Shown here: positions 36,801-51,800 of the stretch, piece by piece | Layout of the letters: every line of letters begins with the position of its first letter | Numbering within the stretch: position 1 is the stretch's first letter | From: Manihot esculenta | Lineage: Eukaryota; Streptophyta; Magnoliopsida; Malpighiales; Euphorbiaceae | Assembly (NCBI RefSeq): GCF_001659605.2 | Contig: NC_035171.2 | Span: 5,534,886 to 5,598,885, forward strand | DNA length: 64,000 nt | Direction of reading: 5' to 3' | Position numbers and translations under genes: made by a program | The notes under the pieces: model-generated | Databases searched by the model: none | Seen by the model: only the letters and a program-made list of their open reading frames with translations | What the model was told of the DNA's origin: nothing

Positions 36801-39800
36801 ACCACAACTCCGTAGGCCAACCAGCGATTGCCCCGCCTGCGTTCCCTACGCGCACTAGCCTTGCGCACCACAACCCAGTGCCCGCAACACTGCTGCACGT
36901 CCCATAGGCCTACCACGCGTTTCGCAGGCCCAGTTGGCAGAGGCTCTTTCCCCCGTAGGCCTACCAGTACTTGCCAACTGTCTGTGCGCCAACCAACTGC
37001 CTGCCCTGCAGTTGCTGCCACCAACGCCCATAGGCACTCCACAGGGCTATTCCCACAATTCTTCCTTCACAAAATTCTTTGGATTTTTGGGAGGCATGGG
37101 AAGAGTCGTGACTTTCTCCCCCAGCTATTATCGCGACACCCTCGTCGCGTCTCCACGACGTCGCACCTTCGACCTCCATGGTCTACCAAAGCATGACAGC
37201 CTTCAACCAACCCTCCTCACCATCAAAGGAAACTCCTAGCTTCTTGGCCACTTCGAGCTTCATAAAATTGTGTGAAGCCCCAGTGTCCACCAAAGCATGA
37301 ATGGACTGCCCTTTTACCTCCATAGGCGCAAACAATTTCTTGCGCGCACTCACCACCTCTTTCGGCTTCATATCAATGGCAGCTAATTGTAAGGCACCCA
37401 TACTCGCACTTTCCCCTTTTTGCGTGCCCACTTCCTTCTCCATCACCAAAGAAGACAAGACCTTGCGTTTTGGACATTCTCTCACAAGATGCGGTCCATC
37501 TCACAAGAAACACTTTGGTAGAGACTTCTCCCTTTCACCCTCGGGCTTCCTCCATCCCTTGGACATCCCTTCCTTAAGTTTCCATGTTCTCGGACTTCCT
37601 TCCTTGCTTTCACGAATGTCACTACTACTCTTGCTCTTCGCTTGCTCCATACTCTTGCCTTTGTCCCCTTTTTGAAACTCAGTCAAGGACTCAGCAATAG
37701 AAATGGCAGTGGCTAGATTTTGGGCTCCTCGCCTTTCAATCTCAAGCCTCGCCCAATGCTGCAACCCATTCATAAAAGCAAAGAGAGCTTCACTATATCA
37801 TAACCAATGCTATCAAGGTGAGAGGCGAGAGACAACAGGTGAGAGGCAATGTAATGCCTTTTTGTAAAATGTGACAAAGCCTTTTTTTTTTTATATATTT
37901 TAAATATGCAGATAAATGTCTTCTTGCTTAAGTATAAAATTAAGCCTAAATGCATATTTGCACACCTATACTTTAGTAATTTTACTTATCAAACACCTCA
38001 ATTTTAATTGTGACCTAATAAATAACTAAACTTTAAAAAAAATATTACTTGTAAACATAATTTTACCAAATCCATGGTTTTAAAGTTATGTTTAAAAGTA
38101 ATTTTTTAAATCCATGATTTTAAAGTTGTATTTAAAAGTAGATTTTTTTAAAGTTTAGGTGTTTAAAAGTAATGTTTTTTAAAGTTTAAATGTTTATTAG
38201 GTCACAATTAAAGTTGAGGTGTTTGATAAGTAAAAATGCTAAAGTACAGGCGTGTAAATATGTATTTTTTTATAAGATTAATTTGAGACTTGAGGCCGTA
38301 AATTAATCAATTTAAATAAAAGCTACAAAAATTAAACAAAACAATAATAAATCAATAATGCATTACTATTTAATCAACAATTAATTAATTATACAAAATA
38401 TATGTACAAAAGCCATTAATTATAGTTTCTGAAATTTTAAAGCTGAAAACAATAGAATAACACCTGTTTAAAATAAATAAGAAAGCAGTCTACAATTTCT
38501 AAAATTATTCAATTATAAGCAATACGAAACAACATGAGTACATAAAGTAATTAACTAAAATTGCAGACAAAAAAAGAAAAAAAAAGAAAAAGGAGCTGTT
38601 CGCCTGCTGTCACATATTTGGGGCAATCACTGTGGGCAGCAGTGAGGAGGAGAAGAGAATATGATTATGAGAAAGAGAGGAGAAGAAGAAGAAGAAAGAG
38701 AGAGAGGAGGGAGAGACATACCTGGTGCTGTTAGGAGGAGAGCTTTCTTTTGCTGTTTACAAGTCTTGGCTGCTTAATGTTGTAACTCTAGGTTCAAAGT
38801 TAAAAACCTTGAAACTTAAAAAAAAAAAAAAAACGTGGTTAAGAAAGGCTGCGCCTCAGGGCCTCTTGGTTGGCGCCTTCTCTTTGAGAAGCTCGATTCA
38901 AAGGAATGTGCCTCACTAGGCATAGGCGAGGAGAGAGAGGAGTGCGTCGCGTCGCCTGGCGCCTTTCAATGCCTTGAATGTTATAGATAATGGATAAATC
39001 AAAATCCATTAGCATTCCAATGTGGAGGAAGTCTTTTCAAATCAGTCTTAATTATAGTTCAAATTAGGATAGGCTTCTTGATTATCATCAATATTTATCA
39101 TTATTTAGATTAGGATAAACTTTCTGATTATTATTAATTTTTATTATTATTTAGATTAAGATAAACTTTCTAGTTATTTTCAAGTAAAGTAAGACTCTTA
39201 TTTTGTTAGAAATCCTTATGCTATTGTAAATCCTTCATTATATATATGGGGTTAATTTATGAGTAATAAAGCAAACAGAAAAGTTATAAACAATTTGAGA
39301 TTTAAGGCTTTCTCATTAACGAGTTTGAGGTGTTAACTACTCCCTTTGATGAGTTCCTTCCCTCCTTTGATGAGCTCCTTCCTTACTATGACACAATCCA
39401 TTACTGAGGATCGTTATAAATTAGTATTAGAGCCCATTTTCATGGGAGATTCAACAAACTTAAGTGAGAAACTGAAATCCTTGCTTTGCAAAATGCAGGC
39501 ACAAAATGAGGTTAGATTAGTTCAGTTAGAAGTAAGGATGGAAGCTAGAATTGCTCAACTCGAGGCTTAGATGCAAATTATATTTTGCCATTTACGAAAT
39601 TTTCTTTCTAATCCAAATGACAATTGCAACAAAGACTTGGATATAGGTACAAGTAACAACTTTAGTTGTCCAAATAAAGGCATCTAAAAACGAAGATAAA
39701 ATTGACACTTCGGTAGAAGTAGGGAAGATGATTGCCATGTATCTACTACGAGCATTTGACTGCAAGCAACAATTGGAGAGAAGTAGTGAATGGAAGGCAA

Positions 39801-42800
39801 TTTCTTGGTCCGCAACACAATCTACAATGGTTCATTCTAAGGTTACGAAGGAACCTTCTCTATTTATTAAAAAACTCACTAAATCAGAAATAGCGGAAAA
39901 AAATGCCAAAGGTCTTTCTTACAATGGTGACGAAATTTATTTGTTTGGTTATCAATGCAAGAAATTATTTTGGTGGGGAGTGGAGGAGTAGGAGGATCAA
40001 ATGCTGACAACAGAAGATAATGCCCTAAAAAGGAATCTGCTATATCACTTTAGCCAAGGTTATCTAGAATTTGAGCGTGAGGACAAGCTTTTTGTCCAGA
40101 GGACAAGTAATGTATGGATAGATTAAGTCCATTAGAGACCAAATATTGAGGAAATCTCTTTTCAAAACTGGTTTTTATTATAGTTCAGATTAGGATAGGC
40201 TTTTTGATTATCATCAATCTTTATCATTATTTAGATTAGGATAAACTTTCTGATTATTATCAATTTTTATTATTGTTTAAAATTAAGTTAAACTTTTTAG
40301 TATTATCAAGTAAGGTAGGACTTTTAATTTGTTAGAAATTCTTATACTATTGTAAACCCTTCTCTCTCTATATATATGGGGTTAATTTATGAACAAGCAG
40401 AAAAATTACAAACAATTTGAGATTTAAGACTCTGATTAACGAGTCTGAGGTGTTAAGAGCTCCCTCTGATGTGCTCCTTCCCTACCGTGACACATTGGGA
40501 TTGTAACATTTAACAACACTGATTAGCCTTTCTTCTATTTTGTAGGTTTCATTTCTCAAGTCACCATGTTCCACATATTTCAAACCACATTATGTGTTAT
40601 CTTTTATAAAGAAAAAGGAAATCACACTTAATAAAATTGATAAAAGAGATTTAAATTTATAACTAGTAAATGTTAAAATAAATATTTTAAGGGTTTGGTT
40701 CTCAATTCCAAGGGACAAGATGTGATTGAACCTCTTGGATCAAAAGCTATAACAGATTCCCTAGTTATTAAAGACGCAACTCACACTCGAGGCTTTCAAA
40801 GATTCGATACCAAGCGCCTCTACGAGAGAATGCGAGCGGCAATTGCCAGGTACTCGCTTTATGCGCATAGGTGTACACCTTGTTTTGAGTGCAAGGCTTT
40901 AGAAAAATGCGCCTTTATTTCCACCTTTAGCAAGCACTTCTATTGGAAAAAACACTACTAATCAGATCCAAAGTTTGCTGGTTTGCCAGAATCCAATAAT
41001 GGCACATTATACATTTCTGAAAATTAGTTTTAGTATTTAGTAGTGATAAATAGTGGCTAAGATCTTATCAAAATACACACCCATGATTACAAACCTCCCA
41101 CATTGCCATTTTCAACACTCATGGTGTTTTTAATCCTCTTATATTGCTTTGTTTTCAATTTCTTTTATTATCTTTCTCATAATCTCATGTTAGCTGTTTT
41201 TGCACTCCTCTGTTTCTAATTTATCTGAAATTGTCCTTTAAATACCAGTTACAATGTTATGTGTGTTCTTCATTTTAGTACTTCTTTTCTTATTTTTACA
41301 AAAAAAAAAAGAGACTAAATTTTTCTTTTTTTAGTAATGAGGTAATTTTATTTATTGATTATTTGCTATCTATTTATAAATTAATAGTAACATAATTATT
41401 TTTAAATCCTCTATTTCTAGTTGTCTAAAACATACTTTTTTTTTTTTCATTTTCTTTCTTAATACTCATAGAGCTATTTGGATTTGTTTGTGAATATAAA
41501 AAATCTAAATTGTTTTTTGAATGTCCAAAATTTTTGTTTATTTTATTTTCTAACAAGTTCTAAAGAATAATATTAATGAAAGTCTTTGTTATGCTATAAG
41601 GCTTTGTAGATTGATAATTGTGATAAATAAAAATCTTTTATTTTTATTTATTTAATTTATATTTTTATTAAGTTTTATTTTTTGTGCCTCACCTCATTGA
41701 GGCATGTGCCTGTGGCTTGGACCGAGGTCCCAAGATCCTTTGCACCTTAATATACCTTGAGCCTTTAATAACTAAGTATGATGCTGTCTGGTTGTGTGGA
41801 AGAGTTTGTTGTCCAAGTTGTAACCTTATGACTTGCATGCTCTCTTGTTCGGCCTTAGTTGATAAGACTTTTGATATATTATTGTGTTTCACCTTGATTA
41901 TTTCTAGGTTATATGCTATTGCAAAGTATCTTCTGAAGAACAAATCAAGGATCTTTTGAGAAAGAAAAACTTCAAGGAAGCCATCTCCTTGGTGGAGGAG
42001 CTTGAGTATGAAGGTGAAATGTCCAATGAAATGCTATCCTTTGTTCATGCCCAAGTGGGTTTCCTCTTGCTTTTTGACTTGCATTTTGAGGAGGCAGTGA
42101 ATCACTTTCTCCAGTCAGAGACAATGCAGCCATCTGAAGTATTTCCTTTTATAATGCGAGATCCAAATCGCTGGTCACTGCTGGTATATCTTACTCTAAC
42201 CTTATTAGTGGTGTTTATCATTATCGTGCCATCCAGTGGTTCAGATTATTCTTGGTGAAAACTGTTGTCCTATTTTATGTTAATGTCAAAACATTAGCAT
42301 GCTATACTTTACAAAGTGAACAGTAAATGGGAAGTTTAGATGAGTAAAGGCTTGCTATTCATAAGGAAGTTTAGCTTCAAGCCAATTATATGCATTGCAT
42401 TTCTGTTAATGTATTTTCTAACACTTTCCTTTATAGTATATGAATTTATTTTGGCAGCTATAATTTCTCATAATTGTCAGGTTGTGTGGTCCAATGACCC
42501 AGTGCTGAAAAGAAAGGGTTTTTCAGGGGTTTATATTTGGCGTTCTTTCTTTCTCTCTTCTTCTTTTAAGTTCTTTTCACTTCCTTTCCTTTTCAAGAGA
42601 AGGTATTCTGATGTCAAACTCTTGGATTTTCTCCTGGGCTTCCTCCTCCTTTAAGCAAGCAAGTTAAAAATGAAAATCATTGATGACATATGGATCTGTA
42701 AAATGTGTTGTCTGATAAAGTAATTGGTAATAATGCCCTCACTGAATTTTCAGAGACAACCTATGAACCTTTAATCTTTCATAAGCAACAAAAGCGGAAG

Positions 42801-45800
42801 GAGTTAATTTCTATGAAAAAGAAAAATAGTAAAACTTTAACTCATTTAGTAACTGGTTTTGCTTGATGTGTTTCTTTTGGATATTCTTACTTTGTCATTA
42901 GATATGTGTACTTTAATATACAATTAATTAACATGCCTAGTGTGATGGCTAGTTGTTGTGAATATGTTTGATTGACGTAAATCAACAAATGGAGCAGGGA
43001 AAAAAAATACTGTTCTTCTGATCCTTGTATCTAGACTTGTATGCTTGGCACTTGCAGGCAGTCATAATTTTGAACCCACCTTTTCAGGTTCCTAGGAACC
43101 GGTATTGGGGCTTGCATCCTCCTCCGGCCCCCCTTGAAGATGTTGTAGATGATGGCTTGTTGGCTATCCAAAGAGCTATTTTCCTCAGGAAAGCAGGTGT
43201 AGATACAGCAGTAGATGATGATTTTGTATTGAATCCACCTACTAGATCCAATTTACTTGAGTCAGCAATCAAGAACATTATCAGGTGTCTACACTTTTGA
43301 CAGGAGTTTTTCATTTTATAATGGTTGAATTTGTTAGCCTGTACTAATGTTGATCCTACCTTCTCTTATTTATTTACTACAGATATCTGGAAGTTTCTCG
43401 TGAGAAAGAGTTGACTTTGTCAGTGCAGGAAGGAGTTGACACACTTTTAATGTATCTCTACAGAGCTTTAAACCGGGTGGATGATATGGAGCGGCTTGCT
43501 TCTTCAGAAAACAGTTGTATTGTGGTATAATCATTTTCCCTTATGCTTGAGATGGTAATAAATTGTTTCCATTGTTATCCTTGGAGATGGATTAGTTACT
43601 ACATGTCTAAGTGACTGCTACATGGTGAAAAATTTCCTCAATCATTTCTGTGAATAGCAGAAGAATTTATCATGATAAAAGTAAGAACTTCAGGATCTAG
43701 TTTTTTCTTTTTTTGGTGATGAAAAACAAGCTTATCCATTGTACTTCTGTTTTTCTCCCAATGCATATCACAGTAGTACTAGACTTAAGAATGAATAGCC
43801 TTCCCCATCTTAAAGGCACCACTTGGTTATTGGAGGTCACTGGTGGTAGCACAAGATATTTTATTATTAGTTAGGGAGATATATTGGCTGGTCTGATTGA
43901 TACCAACAGCTTGTTTGGAAATTGTTAATTTTTTATTATAAGAAAAAGAAAGAGGGAAGGGAAAGAATAGAAGAAAAGGAAAATAACTAAAAGGGCTACA
44001 TCTTTACTCATTTTCCATCACTCTTACATAATACATAGTGAATATTTATAGTGAGAAATTACCAAAATATAGATCCTTAAATTTAGGAAGATATGTTCCT
44101 TAAATTAAGGAGAGACTTTAATCCCTAAATTGAGGAGTAATTTTCTTCTTAATTTAAGGAGAATCTCATCAATTCTAACCGAAATCATGGAATATGACAG
44201 GAGAAAATTTCTGTTGATTTTCTTCTTCTACATGGAAAAGAAAATCAAGTGAAAATCTCACCCTGTGGTTACTATTTGTTCCTCAAATTGTGGTTATTAT
44301 GATTTTTTTTTCTTAATACTGTTTCTCCTTATTTTCTTTGTTCACATTCTGCATTGAACTAAGTCTCAGAAAAGGGAAATCTATTCCCCCAATTTTTCAT
44401 CCCTTCATTTTTCTCCATTCCTTTATTTCCTTTTTTTTTTAAAAAAAAGAAACATGCAAACCAACGGGAATTCCTTATGCATCTTTGACAAACAAGAATT
44501 TGGACATTTTAGATGAGGTCAGCTGAAATCTTCTATTCGAGCAATTATAGAACTCAAAAGGGGCATTACTAGTATCTATAGTTGATTCATCCAATTTATT
44601 TTGGTTAGAAATACTGCATTTGAAATTGTGCATCAATGTCAAGTTAGTTTATAGGCCTCAAGTAAGTGGTAGACTGTGGAATCTTAGTATTCCAATGCAT
44701 TGCAAAACAGAGAGGCTGTTGTCAGGAGATTGCTTGAAGATGACTGTACAACTTCCATGGGCGGTGCAGGAGGAGTTAGAAACTCTATTAGATGACTCTG
44801 GGCATTTACGGACACTTGCCTTCTTATATGCAAGTAAAGGGATGAGCTCAAAGGCTCTTGCCATATGGCGTATTCTGGCAAGAAATTATTCTTCTGGTCT
44901 GTGGGAAGACCCTGTTGTGGAGACTGACTTACAGGATGGCAGTAAAAATATTATTTCTGGTAGAGAGATTGCTGCAATCGAGGCATCAAAAATTCTAGAG
45001 GAGTCATCTGATCAAGATTTGGTCTTGCAGCATCTTGGATGGGTAAGTAGTTTTTGAGTTTCGCTGATGTTTAGAGAATTTGTATGGAAGCTAATCACTA
45101 ATTCTCATTTGGTGATTTCTATCTATTAGATTGCAGATATTAACCCCATTCTTGCTGTTGAAATTTTGACTTCAGATAAAAGAGTAAATCAGTTATTGCC
45201 AGGTTAGCTTGGTTTTAGAGAAATTTAAATATTGGTTCTTTTGGAAAAAAAAACTATGGCCCAATTTTGAATTTTATCCTTTCATTCCAGATGCAGTGAT
45301 TGCTGCCATTGATCCAAGAAAGGTTGAAATCCTTCAAAGGTACATTCATCGCATATTGAATAAGTTGCAGCCTTTTCGCTATACTAGTGCTTGAAAATTT
45401 TTTAAGCCATGTGAGCAGTAGGAGATGTCTTTGGTTATTAATTTCTTCCCTTGAAAACCTTTTAGTAGGTGGTAGCCTCATTATGAATTTTTGTTTCATA
45501 TTTTATTTGCCAAAATTCTCATCATACTTCTCGAATTCCTTTTATTGATTCGTTGTAGTATTTGATCAGGCCAATAACTGGTCTTGGAAGATAGTCCTGC
45601 ATCTTGATAAGAGGAATTGGATTATTCTCCCAAATAAGTCCAATATATTTAATTTTTCAATTTCAAATTGCAAATTGCAATGTCTATCATCATCACTGTT
45701 TGGCAGAATCATTTGCTATAATGTTTTCCTTGTGGATTTTTCTACCTTTATCCTTTATTGCGAAGTACTTTGTTTTAGGAGTTTGGTCCTACATGGCAAG

Positions 45801-48800
45801 TACATCATATCATGATCTGTATTATGCAGTTATCTCCAGTGGCTGATTGAAGATCAGGACTCTATTGACACCCAATTCCACACATTATATGCCCTCTCAC
45901 TTGCAAAGTCAGCAATAGAAACCTTCGAAGTACAGAGTGTCTCCAAAAGCCCTGATGATGAAAGGTTAGAGGAGGCAAAATTTTCCGATTTTAGTCAAAA
46001 GTCAATCTTTCAAAGTCCAGTACGTGAAAGGTTGCAGATATTTTTACTATCATCAGACTTATATGACCCAGAAGAGGTCCTTGACTTGATTGAAGGTTCA
46101 GAGTTATGGCTGGAAAAGGTTTGGAGCTGCTTTCTTTTGTGGTCTTTGATATTGCTTGTTTGATGACAACGAGACTTCCTAAATTCTTGGTGTTTGTCCT
46201 TTATGTCCATATTCTTTTAGGTCAATCATGGATTATTGATACTTTTGGATTGCAAAATCATCACTTCTAACTTTTGCATACTCATGGAAGATTTGGTTTA
46301 TTTGACAGGCCATTCTGTACAGAAAATTAGGCCAAGAGACATTGGTGCTTCAAATTTTGGCGCTGTAAGGTTCAAATCTTTTTAGGAATATTAATTGCAG
46401 TAACCTTTGACCAACTTATTCAGATGTCCACTTCATGTTGGGTTCATTTGTAGTCATTGAACCGGTCAACAGTGCCAGAACATTTTTTTTTTTGACCAAA
46501 ATGAATTGAGAACCAAATATTTCTTTATAATATATATGATAAGAAAGAAAAAGATACTAAACATGCTTGAAGAATGCATTAAAGTCAACTTCTTTAAAGA
46601 TAATAATCTCGTTGAATATGTTGTTTTTAATCTGTTTCACATGCTTTTTAGGCTTTCCAAGACATTTGTCTCTCTTGTGCTTCTATTATCTCTCTTTCTC
46701 CCCCTCTTCCTTTGAAAGACATGGGTAACAAAAGCAATGACTCTCTTTACTGTCTTTCCCACCCAAGTTATTATTTTTGTTTCATAATTTTGTGCCTACA
46801 GAAATAAGAGAGAGAAAGAGATGATGGTTGAAAGAAAGAGGAGAGAGAATAATTATCTTGAGTGGCTCACCAAGCATGCAAAATATATTTAAGAAGTCTG
46901 ATGTGGTGGTTGTGTCAGGTGTTGAACTTTGAACAAAAGTTAGCCAGAATTTGTCTTCAATAATTTTATTGTACAAAAATAAGGTTTGGTGATTTTTTAA
47001 TAGACATTGAAAATTAATGGATTTAATGGGATTTAGTGACATTTTCAGTAATTATGAGTGAAATTGAACTCTTTAAATTGATAGGATATGATAAGAGAAT
47101 TTTCTATTGTGAATTTATGACATGCGTGAGGCTTAACTAAGAAAAGCTTCTTGACAGATTCGACAATTTTGAATTGGTTGTTATATTTTCTAAAATTCAA
47201 GTATTATTGCACTTGTTTCAGCTAGTACTGTATTAACCTGTGTTTGGTCTTACACAAGCTTAGCTTGTGTATTTTTGGCCTATCTTGCTGACTATGCTAT
47301 TCTTGTACGTGTCTTGAAGCTTTGTATGACTTCCAGTGCAAGTTCACATATACTCGTCATTTATCTAGGCTATCTGGCTGTGTGATAAATGATTTCCTAA
47401 TTATTGTACATAAGGTTAAATGTCAGATACATTTCTAGGTGTTAATTCAGCCAGTCGGTTGTATTGAAGATGCAAGGAGATTAATAGCTGTAGCTTATGG
47501 TAGACCTTGTTAGGGCAGCTCACATTCCTTGATCCATAGGTTCACGATGATGTAGCATTCTTAGGTCAAAGAAAGCCTTGGATGTTTGGAATATAGGGGT
47601 TGTTAAATATTTGGATAAGCTGAATCAAGTCACACAAAGAATATAAAGTTTAGTAAGAATAGAAATATAGATGAAATAAATAGATATTGCTAGCTGAGTA
47701 CACCTTTTGCTTCCAACGATGAGGGCATTGTTCATGTACTTTTGTATGCGAGTGCACATTATTTCCAAGCAATCCTTTTCACTGAACATTTGTTGAAAAG
47801 TCAAACCTTTTTATATTTGCACAAACAAATATTTTATTCTTGTTAAGAGGCAGTGCACATAATTTGTTGACTACAAGTGCCTGAATTTCTACCCTCACCA
47901 CCCCGCTTGGTCCAAAAAAGGGGAGGGATGTAGATCTAGCGGCTGAAAATTTGGGCATATTTGAATAACTTATAATGGTGTTTCAGGAAGCTGGAGGACA
48001 GTGAAGCTGCTGAACAATATTGTGCGGAGATTGGGAGACCAGATGCATATATGCAGTTCGTTTCTTTCCTTATTTTCCAATTCATTATTGTCCTTTTCTC
48101 TAGACACTGTGTGCCAGATGAACTTTTTCAACCAACTGTGATATGATGTCTAGGTTACTTGATATGTATTTGGATCCACAAAATGGTAAAGAGCCTATGT
48201 TTAAGGCTGCTGTTCGCCTTCTGCATAATCATGGAGAATCACTGGATCCCTTGCAAGTTTTGGAGGTACCAACCCAAAGCAAGAGAAAAATTGCTGTGAA
48301 TGAGGCACATTAGAATAGTTTGCATATACATTTTATCCAAATTGCAACTATATGATTTTTGAAAAAGCATAAAGCATTTGCTTATCTATATCTGGCCAAT
48401 CAAGGATTTCAAGCAAGTACATTTGACAATTTTTTTTAGTGAATCTTATAACCATTTATGAGATTTATGACATTTGCTTAATGTTGATGTAGAAATTATC
48501 AAATGTAGCTGTTTATGAAAAAAATATGCAATCCTGAATTTGCTGTTTCACTTTTATAATTGCTGTATACCAGCCAGGCTTGGGAATCAACCAGACCCCG
48601 GACCTGATAATACACTATTATGGGTGGTTCCCAAATCCATTGTATAAGAAAAAAAACTCACACCAAAATGAGGACTATGACAATCAAGAGACACTTGACA
48701 AGTTTGGGGAGGCCTCAGCTTGGCATATCAAATTTCTGTCACTCATGGTTTTCTTTATGTGTGAAGGAAAATGTATCTGACTGCTTATTTGGTTGCACAA

Positions 48801-51800
48801 AATAATGGAGTTTGACCATGGTTGGATACTGGTTGTTCATCCTAAAAGTGATTGATGCTAACATTTCATTATGTAACTCAAAGGAACACTTTATTCTGCT
48901 GGAACAATAATGTTAGTTATTACTTTATTGTATTACTTTTTGCACCCATTAGTCTTAAGAAAAAACTTTTCTGTTGCAGACACTGTTCCCAGACATGCCT
49001 CTTCAACTTGCATCTGATACAATATTACGAATGTTGAGGGCTCGGCTTCACCATCATCGTCAAGGACAAGTAAGCTTTTTCACTTGAAATTGTATGACAA
49101 TCTGTGAGTCTACTTCTATCTGAAAATTGTCAGCCTTGGGTTAGGTAGTCATCATAAGTTTTAGACTGTGCGGGGACATTGTATTTCGAAGTTTCTTTAT
49201 TGAAAACATAAAAAGTTAAAGATTTCCCTCTTATATCCCATGGCTTTCCTACCCTGCAATGTGAGTGATGTAAAATTTCAGTAAATATTTTATGTGTTAC
49301 CCTGTCAAGCCCCATGTGGATGCAATCAATTGTCCAGTTGGGGTTCGGTGGATAACTTGGGGAATTTTGGGACCTACCTTATAAAGGCACGGGGTTCCAT
49401 GCCTTATTTAACAACTTGACGAGTAAGGAAATACATTGAAGACAACTGTAGAAAGATAATAATTTGTTGTTGTACTTTTTCATAATAAAGATTACAACCT
49501 ATTTATATATAAAAGACGATATCTAAAAAGGAAGGAAAATCAAGTCTATGATTATGCAATCCCTAAGATTAAACAACTAACCCATCTATCAATATTTACT
49601 TCCTATATTAATATATTTACTTCCTATAATCTATAACACTCCCCCTCAAGTTGGAGCATAAATGTTAATCATGTCCAACTTGTTACATATATAATCAACT
49701 CGTCCAATACAACTTAGCAGACACTGAATTTGTGAACCTAACTTCTTCCAATAATTGACGTACCCACAAAACTTCACAAATGGTTTTTGCCATAACTCGA
49801 TGTACAGTACTCGTGAACAGTACCCGATGAACAGTACCAATGAACAATTCCCGTGAACAGTACCCGATGAACAGAGTCCTAAGTCTCCAAATATTATCCT
49901 TTATGGATAACTCAAATGAACAGAGGTCTAAGTCTCCAAATGTTACCCTTTATGAGTAACCCAAATGAACAGAGTCCTAAATCTCCAAATGTTACCCTTT
50001 ATGAGTAACCCAAATGAACAGAGCCCTAAGCCTCCAAATGTTACCCTTTATGGATAACCCAAATGAACAGAGTCCTAAGCCTCCAAATGTTACCCTTTAT
50101 GAGTAACTCAAATGAACAGAGTCCTAAGTCTCCAAATGTTACCCTTTATGGATAATCCAAATGAACAGAACCCTAAGTCTCCAAATGTTACCCTTTATGA
50201 GTAACCCAAATGAACAGAGTCCTAAATCTCCAAATGTTATCTATGAGTAACCTAAATGAACAGTGCCGATGAACAGTACCGTGAACAGTGTCGATGAACA
50301 GACAAGTGGTCGATGTGGCAACTCCAGCGATGGGGAGATCCAAATGTTACCCTTTATGAGTAACCCAAATGAACAGAGTCCTAAGTCTCCAAATGTTACT
50401 CATGGATAACCCAAATGAACGAAGCCCTAAGTCTCCAAAAAAAAACTTTGAAAACTTGACGAGCGAGAAAGAAAAAAAATCTCTACGAGAATGACTCTGA
50501 TACCATGTAGAAAGATAATATTTTGTTGTTGTACTTTTTCATAATAAAGATTACAACCTATTTATATATAAAAGACGATATTTAAAAAGGAAGGAAAATC
50601 AAGTCTATGATTATACAATCCCTAAGATTAAGCAACTAACCCATCTATCAATATTTACTTCCTATATTAATATATTTACTTTCTATAATCTATAACAACA
50701 ACTAAGGGTGTTCAGGTCATGTTCAAAAATTACATAGTACACTGGATTGAGAATCCACAAAATAAGAAAGTGCATAAGCATCTGCAAACTATTGTCTCCT
50801 ATGCTTAAAATGAATAAGTTTGGAGCCTTTTATCTAGAGTAACAAAGAGGTGGGATTCTGACTCTCAAAAGTCTTCATTCTCTTCTAATATTGTCAACTT
50901 TAGCAACAAACCTACATGAATAGGCACCAGGGCTGGATGTGGAGGGACTACCGAGTAGGTATCAAATTGAACAAGTAGTTATAATTCCATGAAAATTTAT
51001 AGATTCTCCTTCATTCTCTTTTATGTTGTTGTTGTGCGTGAAAGTTTTCTTTTTTATCCTTTCTTATTAATTTCATTCTTCCTTACATTCTGCCTTAATG
51101 ATTTTTGTCCTATCTCCTGCAATTACAATGCTTTTCTCACCTTGCTGACGTTATCTAACAAATTGGGCTAAGAAGATGGAGAAAGGGGATTGTATATTGA
51201 TAGAGATTCAAAACAATACAATCAATCCTTCTAGTGCAATGCTGCTCTGTTCTCTGTAAGTGTAAAATACCAAATCAGGAGATATTCTCCTGAACTAGAC
51301 AGAGGTGGCCCACAGCCCAAGCTGCCACAGCTGATGACAAGAGAAAAAACCACCCTACCAGCTATCCATTCCCTTGTTTATATTTACAATAATATGACTA
51401 TTCAGTCACCCTGCTGATGCTGATATTTTTCCGAGAACCTCGCAATAAGTTACACTGTACTGCTCCAGAAACTTCCATTCCAGCGCCAGCAATATTCTCT
51501 TCTATTCCAGCTCCAGCATTATATCTTTTCCACCTCTGATAATAAACTCTCAAATGTCCTGGGCCTTGTTGAACTGGGCCTCCATCACCATTGCTAACAT
51601 TACCCTCCCCTTAAGAGATAGCCTTGTCCTCAAGGCTGAAAGAAGGGAACTGATTTTTATGTCCACAACATCATCTAAGTTGCGTTATACTTGGATTTCC
51701 CTTTCCATTTGACCGATACTTTTTGTATCCGCTGCCCATTGATGGATTTAGTGCGCTGCTGCAAAATGTTTTCTGGTTCAATTAAAGGTTCATCCGCAGC

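Noticed and set aside
36446..37239. Several long overlapping frames in GC-rich intron DNA
   Set aside because: They lie in an LTR-like region, overlap on both strands and have repeat-driven composition.
49868..50440. CRISPR-like regular array
   Set aside because: Units are contiguous tandem repeats without unique spacers, inside a plant retroelement.
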